A stretch of 17,730 nt of DNA from an uncultured Lachnospiraceae bacterium (lineage in GTDB: Bacteria > Bacillota > Clostridia > Lachnospirales > Lachnospiraceae), in contig CANQEB010000016.1 of NCBI GenBank assembly GCA_947594085.1, positions 1 through 17,730 on the forward strand, read 5' to 3'. The notes beneath the pieces were generated by a model. It did not search any database and was not told the DNA's origin. It was given only the letters and a program-made list of their open reading frames with translations. The position numbers were made by a program, and so were the translations under genes. This document shows positions 7,079-14,248 of this stretch, one piece after another; positions within the stretch are counted from its first letter, which is position 1; each line of letters opens with the position of its first letter.

Positions 7079-7975
7079 TTAATCTGTTTTCGGGAATCGC
7101 ACGCGGATGCAAAGCACTCCCTCCTCATACTCCGCGCTGATCTCTCCTCCTAATTCCCCCGTGAGCAATTTCGCGATGGACAGCCCGAGCCCCGTCGAAG
7201 CCTGAGCACTGTCCACCGTGTAAAATTTTCCGAACAGCTGCCTCGTCTTTAGTTCGTCCAAATTAGAAGCATGGTTCAGAAACGTAATCTCCCCCTGCTC
7301 TGTCAGATTGATCTTCAAGTCTCCGTCACTGTATTTCGCTGCATTGCTCAAAATATTCCCGAAGATCCGTGAAAGTGCGTTCCGGTTCAGGTTACGCCAG
7401 ACCTTCTCCTCCGCTATCGCAATCTCTGGCGTGATATCACACTGCGTGATCACCCCATAATAAGCAGCAATGCTGTCCTCCAGCACGTCGTTCAGACAGA
7501 TCTCTTCCCTCGGGATCTCACGGATCGCAGATTTTGCCGCCGAGTAGCGCAAAAGCTCCCCGGTCAGATCCCCCATCGCCTGGGTGCGCTCCTCTATAAT
7601 CGCAAGATACTCCGCCGCCTTTCCTGACAGCTTCTCTCTCTTCATAAGCTCCAGATAGCCGCGGATCGCAGTCAGGGGTGTCCGCAGGTCATGTGAAAGG
7701 TTCGTCACTGCCTCCTTGAGTTCCAGATCACCCTGCTGATATCGTTGCCGTTCTTCGCGCAGCATGCGCAATTCCTCATTCAAACCGGCTGCGAGCTCCC
7801 GCATGGCCGAATCGCGGCTCGAAAGGTCGAGCAATGTGTTTGTGTCCTCAGAGAGCTTTTCACCCAGACTGCTGTGGATCTCGCGCGCCGAGCGGCGCAG
7901 AAAATGCACCTTTCCACCCAGAAAGATTACTATTCCAAACAGTATCACAGTCAAGATCCACAGCCAGATCTCCAT
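7079..7975 (-). CDS. Membrane sensor histidine kinase of the two-component/ABC cassette
   Basis: A 298-residue kinase: one N-terminal membrane helix (about 4-21), then a charged coiled-coil-like linker (about 28-88), the dimerisation/phosphorylation box NLSHDLRTPLTAIRGYLELM with phospho-acceptor His95, N-box FGNILSNAAKY, and G-box STGLGLSIAKLL near the end. It has almost no outer domain, like kinases that sense through a partner transporter. The start at 7975 is preceded by AGGAGAGG; the same frame is open to 8191 but that part lies in the permease gene and is not coding-like. It is last in the cassette, 92 nt after the permease, and its partner regulator is at 9960-10727. Confidence 0.9.
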   Translation of the reverse strand: MEIWLWILTVILFGIVIFLGGKVHFLRRSAREIHSSLGEKLSEDTNTLLDLSSRDSAMRELAAGLNEELRMLREERQRYQQGDLELKEAVTNLSHDLRTPLTAIRGYLELMKREKLSGKAAEYLAIIEERTQAMGDLTGELLRYSAAKSAIREIPREEICLNDVLEDSIAAYYGVITQCDITPEIAIAEEKVWRNLNRNALSRIFGNILSNAAKYSDGDLKINLTEQGEITFLNHASNLDELKTRQLFGKFYTVDSAQASTGLGLSIAKLLTGELGGEISAEYEEGVLCIRVRFPKTD

Positions 7976-8067
7976 GCTCGCATCCTCTCCTAACGTCCCC
8001 AGCCAACGCAAATCGCCCAGGCAACTTTCTTTCAATCTGCGTTCCCGCTTCACACACGTTCTTTGTC

Positions 8068-8904
8068 TTAGTTCAGATCTTTCCTCAGAAACAGCCAGAT
8101 CCCGGCTCCTGTCACGAGCAGGAACTCGACCGCCGAGGCGATGGGCCAGCGCAGCGGATGCAGACCATCCAGATTCGAAATCTGGATGCACTGTCCCATC
8201 GGCATGACGTCATGCATCCACTGATAGACCTCACGCTTCGTCCCCTTCAGATAGCGTGGGTTCGGCGTCTCCTCCACCTCCAGAGGCTGATAGGTCTCCG
8301 AGTCGATCAGCGTGTAGCTCATGTTATTTTCCGGCTCGCTCAGTCTGTTTTCAATCGACGCGCTTACATACATCATGCCAAGTATCAGCAGAATCCCCAG
8401 CACCACACCCATAGTCCGGCTCGCGCAGAGCATCACGAGCAGCGTCAGGATTGCAGCAAACACGCAGACCACGCAGATCAGGCAGAACGTATACCACGCG
8501 ATCGTCACAAGACTGCGTCGGAAAATGCCCAGCAGCGGAATTCCGACCAGCGCCGTCGCCGCGAAATGCGACGCGACGGCAAGCAGCCCCGAACATATCG
8601 AGACAGCCAGCGCCGAAAGATAGATGGATACCCGCTCATGGCCGATGACAAGCTTGTTGCGGATCGTCCCATAACTAAACTCTTCTCCGAGAAACAATCC
8701 GCAGATCACCGCGAGGGCGAGTCCGAATTCTGGAGACGAGGAAAACGCCTGCTGCGCCAGCTCCTGTTCAAATCCGAATTTCTGCAGGGAGTTCCAGCAG
8801 TCATAGTAGTTATAGGAGTCGATCGCAAAAACGGCCGCCACGCAGAGCCAAAGCATCCGACTGCGCATCAGCCGGAAAAGATCCGCCGAGATCAGCTTAC
8901 GCAT
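8068..8904 (-). CDS. ABC-2 type permease of the two-component/ABC cassette
   Basis: A 278-residue membrane protein with about six hydrophobic segments, starting MRKLISADLFRLMRSRMLW, the usual opening for ABC-2 permeases of the bacitracin/lantibiotic-type exporters. A long soluble loop (about residues 185-240 with ENNMSYTLIDSETYQPLEVEE) separates the last two membrane spans. ATG 8904 was chosen because GGGAGG lies 8 nt upstream; the GTG at 8913 is fused to that Shine-Dalgarno. The ATPase stop codon overlaps this start (ATGCGTAA), so translation is coupled. It probably removes or expels a membrane-active peptide or lipid; substrate unknown. Confidence 0.85.
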   Translation of the reverse strand: MRKLISADLFRLMRSRMLWLCVAAVFAIDSYNYYDCWNSLQKFGFEQELAQQAFSSSPEFGLALAVICGLFLGEEFSYGTIRNKLVIGHERVSIYLSALAVSICSGLLAVASHFAATALVGIPLLGIFRRSLVTIAWYTFCLICVVCVFAAILTLLVMLCASRTMGVVLGILLILGMMYVSASIENRLSEPENNMSYTLIDSETYQPLEVEETPNPRYLKGTKREVYQWMHDVMPMGQCIQISNLDGLHPLRWPIASAVEFLLVTGAGIWLFLRKDLN

Positions 8905-9811
8905 CGCGCTCACCTCCCATCAGACCCATGTAGAAGCTCTCCAGGCTCGCCTCATGCTCCTGAACCGAGAGAAGTTCGCAGTCCTCCCCGGCAAGCGCAA
9001 GCGCGAGCTGCGACACATTCACCGCGGCATAAATTTCCGCCTGTGTCTCCGAGAGGATGCGGTACTCTACGCCCATCCGGTCGAGCACGCGCGCGAGCGG
9101 CCTCGTGTCCGTGACCGTCAGCTGAGCGCACTTCCTGTTCTCCCTCTCCAGCTCCTGCGCGCTCAGCTCTCGCACCATGTGTCCCCGGTCGATAAAGCCG
9201 TAATGCGTCGCGATCCTTGCCAACTCGTCGAGGATATGGCTCGAGATCAGCACTGTGATCTGGCGCTCCCGGTTCAAGCGCAGAATCAGCTCGCGGATTT
9301 CCACGATCCCCTGCGGGTCAAGCCCGTTCATCGGCTCGTCCAGCACAAGAAAGTCCGGATCCCCCGCAAGCGCGACGGCGATCCCAAGCCTCTGCCTCAT
9401 GCCGAGGGAAAACCTTCCCGCTTTTTTTCGTCCCGTATCCTCCAGCCAGACCAGAGCCAAAAGTCTCTCAATCCCCTCGTCGGACGGCAGTCCCAGGATC
9501 CGGTACTGATACCTCAGATTCTCCTCTGCCGTCATGTCTGGGCAGATTGACGGCTGCTCAATGATCGCTCCCATCCTGCGCCTTGCGCGCGCAATCTCCA
9601 GGTCATTGCTGTCCCTGCCGTACAGCGTATAGCTTCCGGATGTCGGCGTCTGCAGCCCGCAGATCTGCCGGATCAGCGTCGTCTTTCCTGCCCCGTTTCT
9701 GCCCACAAAGCCGTAAATCGCTCCGCGCGGAACGTTCATCGTGAGACCATCCAATGCTTTGCAGTGCCGATAAGCCTTCGTCAGGCCATTCGTTGTCAAC
9801 ACATGTTCCAA
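8897..9811 (-). CDS. ABC transporter ATPase, antimicrobial-peptide (BcrA/LanF-like) type
   Basis: Numbered from the chosen TTG start at 9811 (304 residues): Walker A GRNGAGKTT (37-45), signature FSLGMRQR (about 134-141), Walker B FLVLDEP (154-160), D-loop MNGLDP, switch His192 in ISSH, followed by a C-terminal regulatory extension as in BcrA-like proteins of about 300 residues. AAGGAGG lies 8 nt upstream of this TTG, and the resulting N-terminus, MEHVLTTNGLTKAYRHCKALDG, matches the family. The frame stays open to 9883 but without a ribosome site. The permease follows with an 8-bp overlap. A promoter with phased repeats lies upstream, so expression is probably induced by the response regulator encoded just before. 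Confidence 0.9.
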   Translation of the reverse strand: MEHVLTTNGLTKAYRHCKALDGLTMNVPRGAIYGFVGRNGAGKTTLIRQICGLQTPTSGSYTLYGRDSNDLEIARARRRMGAIIEQPSICPDMTAEENLRYQYRILGLPSDEGIERLLALVWLEDTGRKKAGRFSLGMRQRLGIAVALAGDPDFLVLDEPMNGLDPQGIVEIRELILRLNRERQITVLISSHILDELARIATHYGFIDRGHMVRELSAQELERENRKCAQLTVTDTRPLARVLDRMGVEYRILSETQAEIYAAVNVSQLALALAGEDCELLSVQEHEASLESFYMGLMGGERDA

Positions 9812-9900
9812 ACTATTGTCCTCCTTTTCCGGGACGGTTCTAAAAAGGCTCCGGTCACTTGGCCTCGCTGGAGTTTCCTCCATCCGCCCCTGCCGGAAGT

Positions 9901-9957
9901 ATTATAAGCAAAAAGCATAAAGAAAGCGGTAAAGGGGTCCGTAAAGAAATGGTAAAG
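9901..9957 (-). promoter_or_regulatory. Promoter with four phased CTTTAC/T repeats, likely response-regulator operator
   Basis: On the minus strand CTTTAC occurs at 9957-9952, 9946-9941 and 9934-9929, then CTTTAT at 9922-9917, with start-to-start steps of 11, 12 and 12 bp; 10 nt later comes TATAAT (9906-9901). No acceptable -35 is present, as in activator-dependent promoters. Such near-helical direct repeats are how OmpR/PhoB-type regulators bind; B. subtilis PhoP boxes (TTHAYA words) look similar. The set starts just after the regulator stop codon and precedes the ATPase. The first repeat is also half of GTAAA-TC-TTTAC. Confidence 0.6.
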
Positions 9958-9959
9958 AT

Positions 9960-10727
9960 TTACGCTTTCATCCGGAATCCGATCCCCCATACCGCCTCGA
10001 TATGATCCCTGCCGTCAAGCTCGCGCAGCTTTTTCCGTAGGTTACTGACATGCATCTTTAGCGAACTCTCCGTGCAATCCGGTGTGTCTTCACTGACGCG
10101 CTCCAGCAGCTGTGATTTCGAAAGTACCTGTGACGGGCTCTGCATCAGAAGCCGCAGAATCGCAAATTCTGTGCGCGTCAGGTGGACGACGGCTGTCGTC
10201 GCGGCTGCCTTTACAGCTGTTGCCGCAGCCGTCTTTGCGATCGCCAATTCGGCAGATACCGGCTCTGATGTCCCGCCTTCCGGGCCTCCTGCTTCCCCTT
10301 CGAACGTAACTGTATGCAGGTCAAGATCCAGCACAAGATTTTCAAAGCAAAGCCTCTGCGCCGATGTCCTTCCCTCCGTCATGCGCAGCTGCACCGCAAT
10401 CCGCGCGAGAAGCTCCGACAGGTCAAACGGCTTCGTCACATAATCCGCCGCACCGCCGAGCAACAATGTCACCTTGCTCTGCACATCTGTCTTTGCGCTC
10501 ACAACGATCACCGGTATTCCCGATATGCGTGGCAACAGTTCTTCTCCGTTAAGGCCCGGCAGCATCAAGTCAAGCAGGATGAGATCCGGCATTTCTCGAT
10601 CCAGCACGTAAAGAGCTTCTGTACCGGAATACGCGCGCAAAACCTCATAGTTTTCTCTGCGAAGCGCCTCCTCCAACATATTTCCAATATGAAGATCATC
10701 GTCTATGATTAGAATTTTATTCAACAT
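9960..10727 (-). CDS. OmpR/PhoB family response regulator with an Ala-rich insertion
   Basis: 255 residues. The receiver domain (1-115) has acidic pocket residues in IIDDD (9-11), phospho-acceptor Asp53 in LILLDLMLPG, Ser77, and Lys99 in VTKPF. The winged-helix DNA-binding domain begins near 125 (LCFENLVLDLDLHTVTFEGEA), is interrupted at about 147-180 by a Gly/Ala/Thr-rich stretch, and resumes with VHLTRTEFAILRLLM, ending SSLKMHVSNLRKKL and VWGIGFRM. Without the insert it would have the normal length of about 220-225. GGAGG lies only 3 nt from the ATG, shorter than ideal. It pairs with the kinase at 7079-7975 and probably controls the ABC genes between them. No terminator separates it from cobT upstream. 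Confidence 0.9.
   Translation of the reverse strand: MLNKILIIDDDLHIGNMLEEALRRENYEVLRAYSGTEALYVLDREMPDLILLDLMLPGLNGEELLPRISGIPVIVVSAKTDVQSKVTLLLGGAADYVTKPFDLSELLARIAVQLRMTEGRTSAQRLCFENLVLDLDLHTVTFEGEAGGPEGGTSEPVSAELAIAKTAAATAVKAAATTAVVHLTRTEFAILRLLMQSPSQVLSKSQLLERVSEDTPDCTESSLKMHVSNLRKKLRELDGRDHIEAVWGIGFRMKA
10189..10236. repeat. 24-bp tandem duplication inside the response regulator gene
   Basis: Segments 10189-10212 and 10213-10236 are adjacent and match at 18 of 24 positions. They encode KAAATTAV and KTAAATAV, making up half of the Ala-rich insertion in the DNA-binding domain. It suggests that the insertion grew by local duplication. Confidence 0.6.
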
Positions 10728-10748
10728 ATCCCTCCGTATGTTTCTCCT

Positions 10749-10845
10749 TCAGCGCAATTCCTGGTAAGCCTCTACCTGAATCCCATCGTCTGTTCCATCG
10801 CCTGTGAGCCCTCAGTGCAATTCCTGGTAAGCCTCTACCTGAATC
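10749..10845. repeat. 34-bp direct repeat: duplicated cobT tail
   Basis: Copies at 10749-10782 and 10812-10845 differ at one base; each encodes the cobT C-terminus IQVEAYQEL plus His or Arg and a TGA stop. Copy starts are 63 bp (21 codons) apart, so the second tail is in frame with cobT beyond its stop. The intervening 29 bp hold a small repeat of CCATCG. The 84-bp gap between cobT and the response regulator is mostly this. Confidence 0.85.
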
Positions 10846-11876
10846 TGCTCAAAAGTGCTCATGCTATGATAAATCTCTGCCGCCATATCAATGAGCGGAA
10901 AGGACGCCACCGCTCCGCTGCCCTCACCGAGGCACATGCCAGCGTCCAATGCCGGAGAAAGCCCAAGCTCCGTGAGCACTCTGCGGGCTGCCGGCTCCTT
11001 CGAGACATGCGTCGCGATCATATATCCAACCGCCGCCGGACAAAGCCTAGCCGCCAGAAGCGCTGCCACCGACGAAATAAATCCGTCGATCAATACCGGA
11101 ATATGACAATAAGCCCCGCCGAGAAACAATCCGGCGATACCGGCAATGTCGAAGCCCCCGACACAGGAGAGAATTGTCAGAGGATCCTGCTTCGTCAGAT
11201 TCCAGCGCTCTATTGCCTCCTGAATCACGCAAATCTTTTTTCTTAGTCCATCGCTTGAGAGCCCTGCACCACGTCCTGTCATCTCTTCAGCCGAAACGTC
11301 CAGCAAAGAAGCTGCAACCGCACTCGATGTTGTCGTATTTCCAATTCCCATCTCACCTGTCGCAACAAGGCGGTATCCTTCTTCTTTTAGTTCACACACA
11401 AGTCGAATCCCTGTCTCGATCGCAGACACTGCTTCCTTGCGCGTCATCGCGGGTTCACGGGCAAAATTCTTTGTCCCGTAGGAAATTTTTCGCTTCTCTA
11501 CGCGTGGGGTATCTGTCGCCATGCCAATGTCGATCGGACGGATTGCGGCCCCACTCATTCGACACATGATCGCCGCACACGATCTCTCATCCAAAAAATT
11601 CTCAGCGACGATCGCCGTAACCTCCTGTCCCGTCTGCGTCACACCTTCCGCAACCACTCCATTGTCCGCGCACATCACAGCCAGAACTTTCTTTTCTGTC
11701 TCCACCTGCGCTGAGTGCTGCGCTCCGGCAATCCGCACGACCACATCCTCCAGCCATCCGAGACTGTGCAGTGGCTTGGCGATCCTGTCCCATCGACTCT
11801 GCGCAAGCCTGGCTGCTTCACCGTCACTTTCTGTGATTTGGCACAAAACATATTCCAGTGTAATTTCTGTATTCAT
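10812..11876 (-). CDS. cobT: Nicotinate-nucleotide:dimethylbenzimidazole phosphoribosyltransferase
   Basis: 354 residues, the usual size. CobT moves the phosphoribosyl group of nicotinate mononucleotide to the lower-ligand base, giving alpha-ribazole phosphate for B12 assembly. Family motifs: VMCADNGVV (67-75), TGEMGIGNTTTSSA (173-186), GRGAGLS (201-207), VLIDGFISS (261-269) and LGEGSGA with the catalytic Glu318. ATG 11876 has AGGAG 7 nt upstream. It is separated from the other cob genes by the EAL gene and a terminator, so it needs its own promoter in 11877-12003, where I could not identify one with confidence; a 22-bp tandem repeat lies there. A second copy of its tail sits just downstream. 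Confidence 0.95.
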   Translation of the reverse strand: MNTEITLEYVLCQITESDGEAARLAQSRWDRIAKPLHSLGWLEDVVVRIAGAQHSAQVETEKKVLAVMCADNGVVAEGVTQTGQEVTAIVAENFLDERSCAAIMCRMSGAAIRPIDIGMATDTPRVEKRKISYGTKNFAREPAMTRKEAVSAIETGIRLVCELKEEGYRLVATGEMGIGNTTTSSAVAASLLDVSAEEMTGRGAGLSSDGLRKKICVIQEAIERWNLTKQDPLTILSCVGGFDIAGIAGLFLGGAYCHIPVLIDGFISSVAALLAARLCPAAVGYMIATHVSKEPAARRVLTELGLSPALDAGMCLGEGSGAVASFPLIDMAAEIYHSMSTFEQIQVEAYQELH

Positions 11877-11900
11877 CCGGGTTCTCCTAATCCGCTTATT

Positions 11901-11944
11901 TGCTGTTATCTGTTCATAAATCTGCTTTTATCTGTTTATAAATC
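11901..11944. repeat. 22-bp tandem repeat upstream of cobT
   Basis: Two adjacent units (11901-11922 and 11923-11944) share 20 of 22 bases; on the minus strand each starts GATTTATRAACAGATAA. They lie 25 nt upstream of the cobT ATG, partly in its untranslated leader. The period is about two helical turns, so they may be a protein-binding site, or just slippage. The rest of 11945-12003 shows nothing recognisable. Confidence 0.7.
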
Positions 11945-12003
11945 AGCCTATCGTTTTCATTTGTTCACACTTGCGTTATTTACATTATGACAAGTATCCG
12001 CAT

Positions 12004-12056
12004 AAAAAAGGAATGTTTCCTTTGTGAATCGGCAATTCACAACAGCAAAACATTCC
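12004..12056 (-). terminator. Rho-independent terminator of the EAL gene
   Basis: GGAATGTTT (12010-12018) pairs with AAACATTCC (12048-12056) and an inner stem TTGTGAAT/ATTCACAA (12022-12029, 12035-12042) extends it; on the minus strand six T follow (12009-12004). It sits 33 nt after the stop at 12089 and insulates cobT. Confidence 0.85.
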
Positions 12057-12088
12057 CTCTTCTCCTGAAAAAATTCTCACAACATCAT

Positions 12089-14011
12089 TTACGCTTCCAC
12101 CACCAGACGTGGGCTTCCCGGCGCCTCAAACAATCGCTCCAGTTGGCTCAGCATGATTGGTCTAGAGAAAAGAAATCCCTGATACGTATTTGGCTTGTAG
12201 GAATCTACCACTTCCAGCGTCTCGACATCCTCAACACCCTCCACGCACACAGAAATGCCAAAATCTCTCGCACACTGTATCGTAGACTTAAGGATATACT
12301 GATCGGCCGGATTTACAACGATATCCGCAATAAACTTTCGATCTATCTTGATCGAGTCAAATGACAAATCTCTCAAAAGCGCCAGGGAGGAATGTCCTGT
12401 CCCAAAATCATCCGCAGCGATACGAATGCCCCTCTCTCGCAGATAATCTAAATTCTCCTGCAAAACCGTCTGCTGAACCGAACTACAGTGCTCCGTCAGC
12501 TCAAGAATCAAGTTCTGTGGTGGGAAATCCATCTTCTGCACAATTGAGATCACGTCTGTCTTGAAGTCGACGTGCTCCAGCTGCCGGTACGAAACATTCA
12601 CACTGATCTTGAAATCCGGATGGTTCTGCACAATCGGCTTGGTACTCGCGAGTGCCGTCTGCAGAATCCAAAGTCCCAGTTCATAGAAGCACCGGTCGTT
12701 CTCCAAAATCGGAATGAACTCAATCGGCGGGACCACACCCCAGACATCATCCTTCCAGCGAACCAGAGCCTCCGCGCCAATGACAGTCCCATCGATCTGC
12801 ACCTGTGGCTGATACATGAGATAAAATCCGCTGAAATCCTTGTACAGCACACTTCGAATGATCGCATCGATCATCTCCAGCTTTCGCCTTGCACTGCCAT
12901 GTAACGTATCATCAAAGTATACTAGTTCGCCCTGTTCTTCCTGCTTTGAAATGCCGAGCGCATATTCCAGCTCCGCCAGAACCGCGGTCTCTTCCATCTC
13001 AATCTTTCGGAAGCTCAATGCTCCACCACAGAGGACAAGGCTGACCCTAGATTCCCCAAGATAAAGCTCATTTCTGGCGATGTCGCTCGCTTCCTTGTAC
13101 AGCGATTGCGTCTCCTCGCGCCCTGCAATCTCTGTCATAAGTACAAACTTAGTCCCGTTCAGCCGGAACACCATCCCTCGATTCCGCATCAGTTCCCGCA
13201 GCTTCTGTCCAAATTTCTGGAGGACTTGATTTCCACAAATATAGCCATATGTATTATTTATTCTGCGGAACTGACTGATCCCGACGACAAGAAGATTCAC
13301 CGGCTGCTTCACAGCCTTGCATTTGCGCAGGGTCTCCATAAATTTATAAACGTTGTAAAGGCTCGTCACATGATCTACATCATCAATCACCCCATGATTG
13401 TAAATAGTGCCTGCGAAGATATCCGGCCCAAGTCCGTCCCCTTTCAGCAAATAACCTTTACAAGTACATACAATGTAATTTCCCTGTTTGTTTTTTGCGC
13501 GGTATGTCACATCATGGTTTTGCTTCTCTCCCGAGAAGACCGCATTGAGATCCTGCAAATAGAGCTCCCGGTCATCCGGGTGAATGCATTCGAGCCAAAT
13601 ATTCCCGGCATCGTACATGTACTCTCCCGGAAGGCCGAACTCCTCCACGATCGACTTTGACCAGCGGGATACATTTGTATCCATATTGCACATAAACAGA
13701 TAACGCTCGTCTGAAGATTCGGCGAACGCCTCAAACGCCCGGCCGCCCAACCCGATCATATCCGCTGCTGGTCTCCAGGCACCCTCCGTCCTTCTTTCTT
13801 CTGATGGCTTCTCTTCCTCAGTGCCTCCATCCGCAAACTGATGCGCCAATGCATCCTGATGCCTGAGGCCTTCTCCTAGAAGACACAGTTCTTCCCCTAA
13901 GCGATGCAGATTCTCAGGAAGCTTGTCAATCTCCAATGATGCTTCCTGCGGTGCATAGATCAAATCCCGGACATATTCAAATAAAAGCTCTTCCCCATTT
14001 AGCTTCTTCAT
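12089..14011 (-). CDS. PAS / degenerate GGDEF / EAL protein, probable c-di-GMP phosphodiesterase
   Basis: 640 residues, no membrane helix. Order: N-terminal polar region (1-100), PAS fold (about 104-207, with IHPDDRELY and a PAC-like end), GGDEF domain (about 215-365) whose active motif is RLNGTKF at 283-289 instead of RxGGDEF, so cyclase activity is unlikely, and a full EAL domain (about 385-630). EAL catalytic residues are present: Glu414 (EAL), Asn472 (NVS), Glu504 (ELTE), Asp534-Asp535 (DDFG), Lys555 (KID), Glu591 (EGVE) and Gln611. It should hydrolyse c-di-GMP, tuned by the PAS and inactive GGDEF parts. ATG 14011 has AGAGGA 8 nt upstream and lies 36 nt below a strong promoter; TTG 14041 would be almost at the transcription start. 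It has its own terminator. Confidence 0.92.
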   Translation of the reverse strand: MKKLNGEELLFEYVRDLIYAPQEASLEIDKLPENLHRLGEELCLLGEGLRHQDALAHQFADGGTEEEKPSEERRTEGAWRPAADMIGLGGRAFEAFAESSDERYLFMCNMDTNVSRWSKSIVEEFGLPGEYMYDAGNIWLECIHPDDRELYLQDLNAVFSGEKQNHDVTYRAKNKQGNYIVCTCKGYLLKGDGLGPDIFAGTIYNHGVIDDVDHVTSLYNVYKFMETLRKCKAVKQPVNLLVVGISQFRRINNTYGYICGNQVLQKFGQKLRELMRNRGMVFRLNGTKFVLMTEIAGREETQSLYKEASDIARNELYLGESRVSLVLCGGALSFRKIEMEETAVLAELEYALGISKQEEQGELVYFDDTLHGSARRKLEMIDAIIRSVLYKDFSGFYLMYQPQVQIDGTVIGAEALVRWKDDVWGVVPPIEFIPILENDRCFYELGLWILQTALASTKPIVQNHPDFKISVNVSYRQLEHVDFKTDVISIVQKMDFPPQNLILELTEHCSSVQQTVLQENLDYLRERGIRIAADDFGTGHSSLALLRDLSFDSIKIDRKFIADIVVNPADQYILKSTIQCARDFGISVCVEGVEDVETLEVVDSYKPNTYQGFLFSRPIMLSQLERLFEAPGSPRLVVEA

Positions 14012-14053
14012 CTTGTCAGTCCTCTTTGTGGTTACAAACAATAATCCACTATC

Positions 14054-14082
14054 ATTGTAACGCCTTTGGGGATATCTGTCAA
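14054..14082 (-). promoter_or_regulatory. Strong SigA-type promoter of the EAL gene
   Basis: TTGACA (14082-14077), 17-nt spacer, TACAAT (14059-14054) on the minus strand. Transcription would begin near 14047, leaving a leader of about 36 nt. Three 21-bp-spaced repeats stand immediately upstream. Confidence 0.75.
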
Positions 14083-14092
14083 TTTCATTTTT

Positions 14093-14146
14093 CCATTTTA
14101 TACAGAAATTTCTCCATTTTACAAAGAAGTTTTTCCATTTTATACA
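14093..14146 (-). repeat. Three direct repeats, exactly 21 bp apart, upstream of the EAL promoter
   Basis: On the minus strand TGTATAAAATGG occurs at 14146-14135 and 14104-14093, with the variant TTTGTAAAATGG at 14125-14114. The step is 21 bp, two turns of the helix, so all copies face the same side. The nearest ends 10 nt before the -35. This suits an activator site or an A-tract UP element; the binding protein is unknown. In the rest of 14147-14248 nothing clear was seen, not even a convincing terminator for the gene ending at 14249. Confidence 0.7.
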
Positions 14147-14248
14147 AAACTTTTGCTTAAAATCAATTTTCTGGTGTAAACAAATATATATTCCTATTCA
14201 CAAAATAGTCACCAAAAATCGAAAATGAAATAAGTTGCCCAGCCAAAC

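Noticed and set aside
7976..8191. 72-residue N-terminal extension of the histidine kinase
   Set aside because: It overlaps the permease gene, lacks a ribosome site, and the ATG at 7975 has AGGAGAGG and begins directly with the membrane helix.
7834..9114. Plus-strand frame of 426 codons
   Set aside because: It is antisense to the kinase, permease and ATPase genes, has Arg/His/Gln-heavy composition, no domain and no ribosome site.
10812..10814. Functional readthrough or selenocysteine at the cobT TGA
   Set aside because: The stop falls at the normal CobT end, and there is no sign of a recoding element; the downstream tail is a repeat copy.
11877..12003. Cobalamin riboswitch upstream of cobT
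   Set aside because: No B12-box-like sequence is visible and the space after the terminator is too short for a full element.
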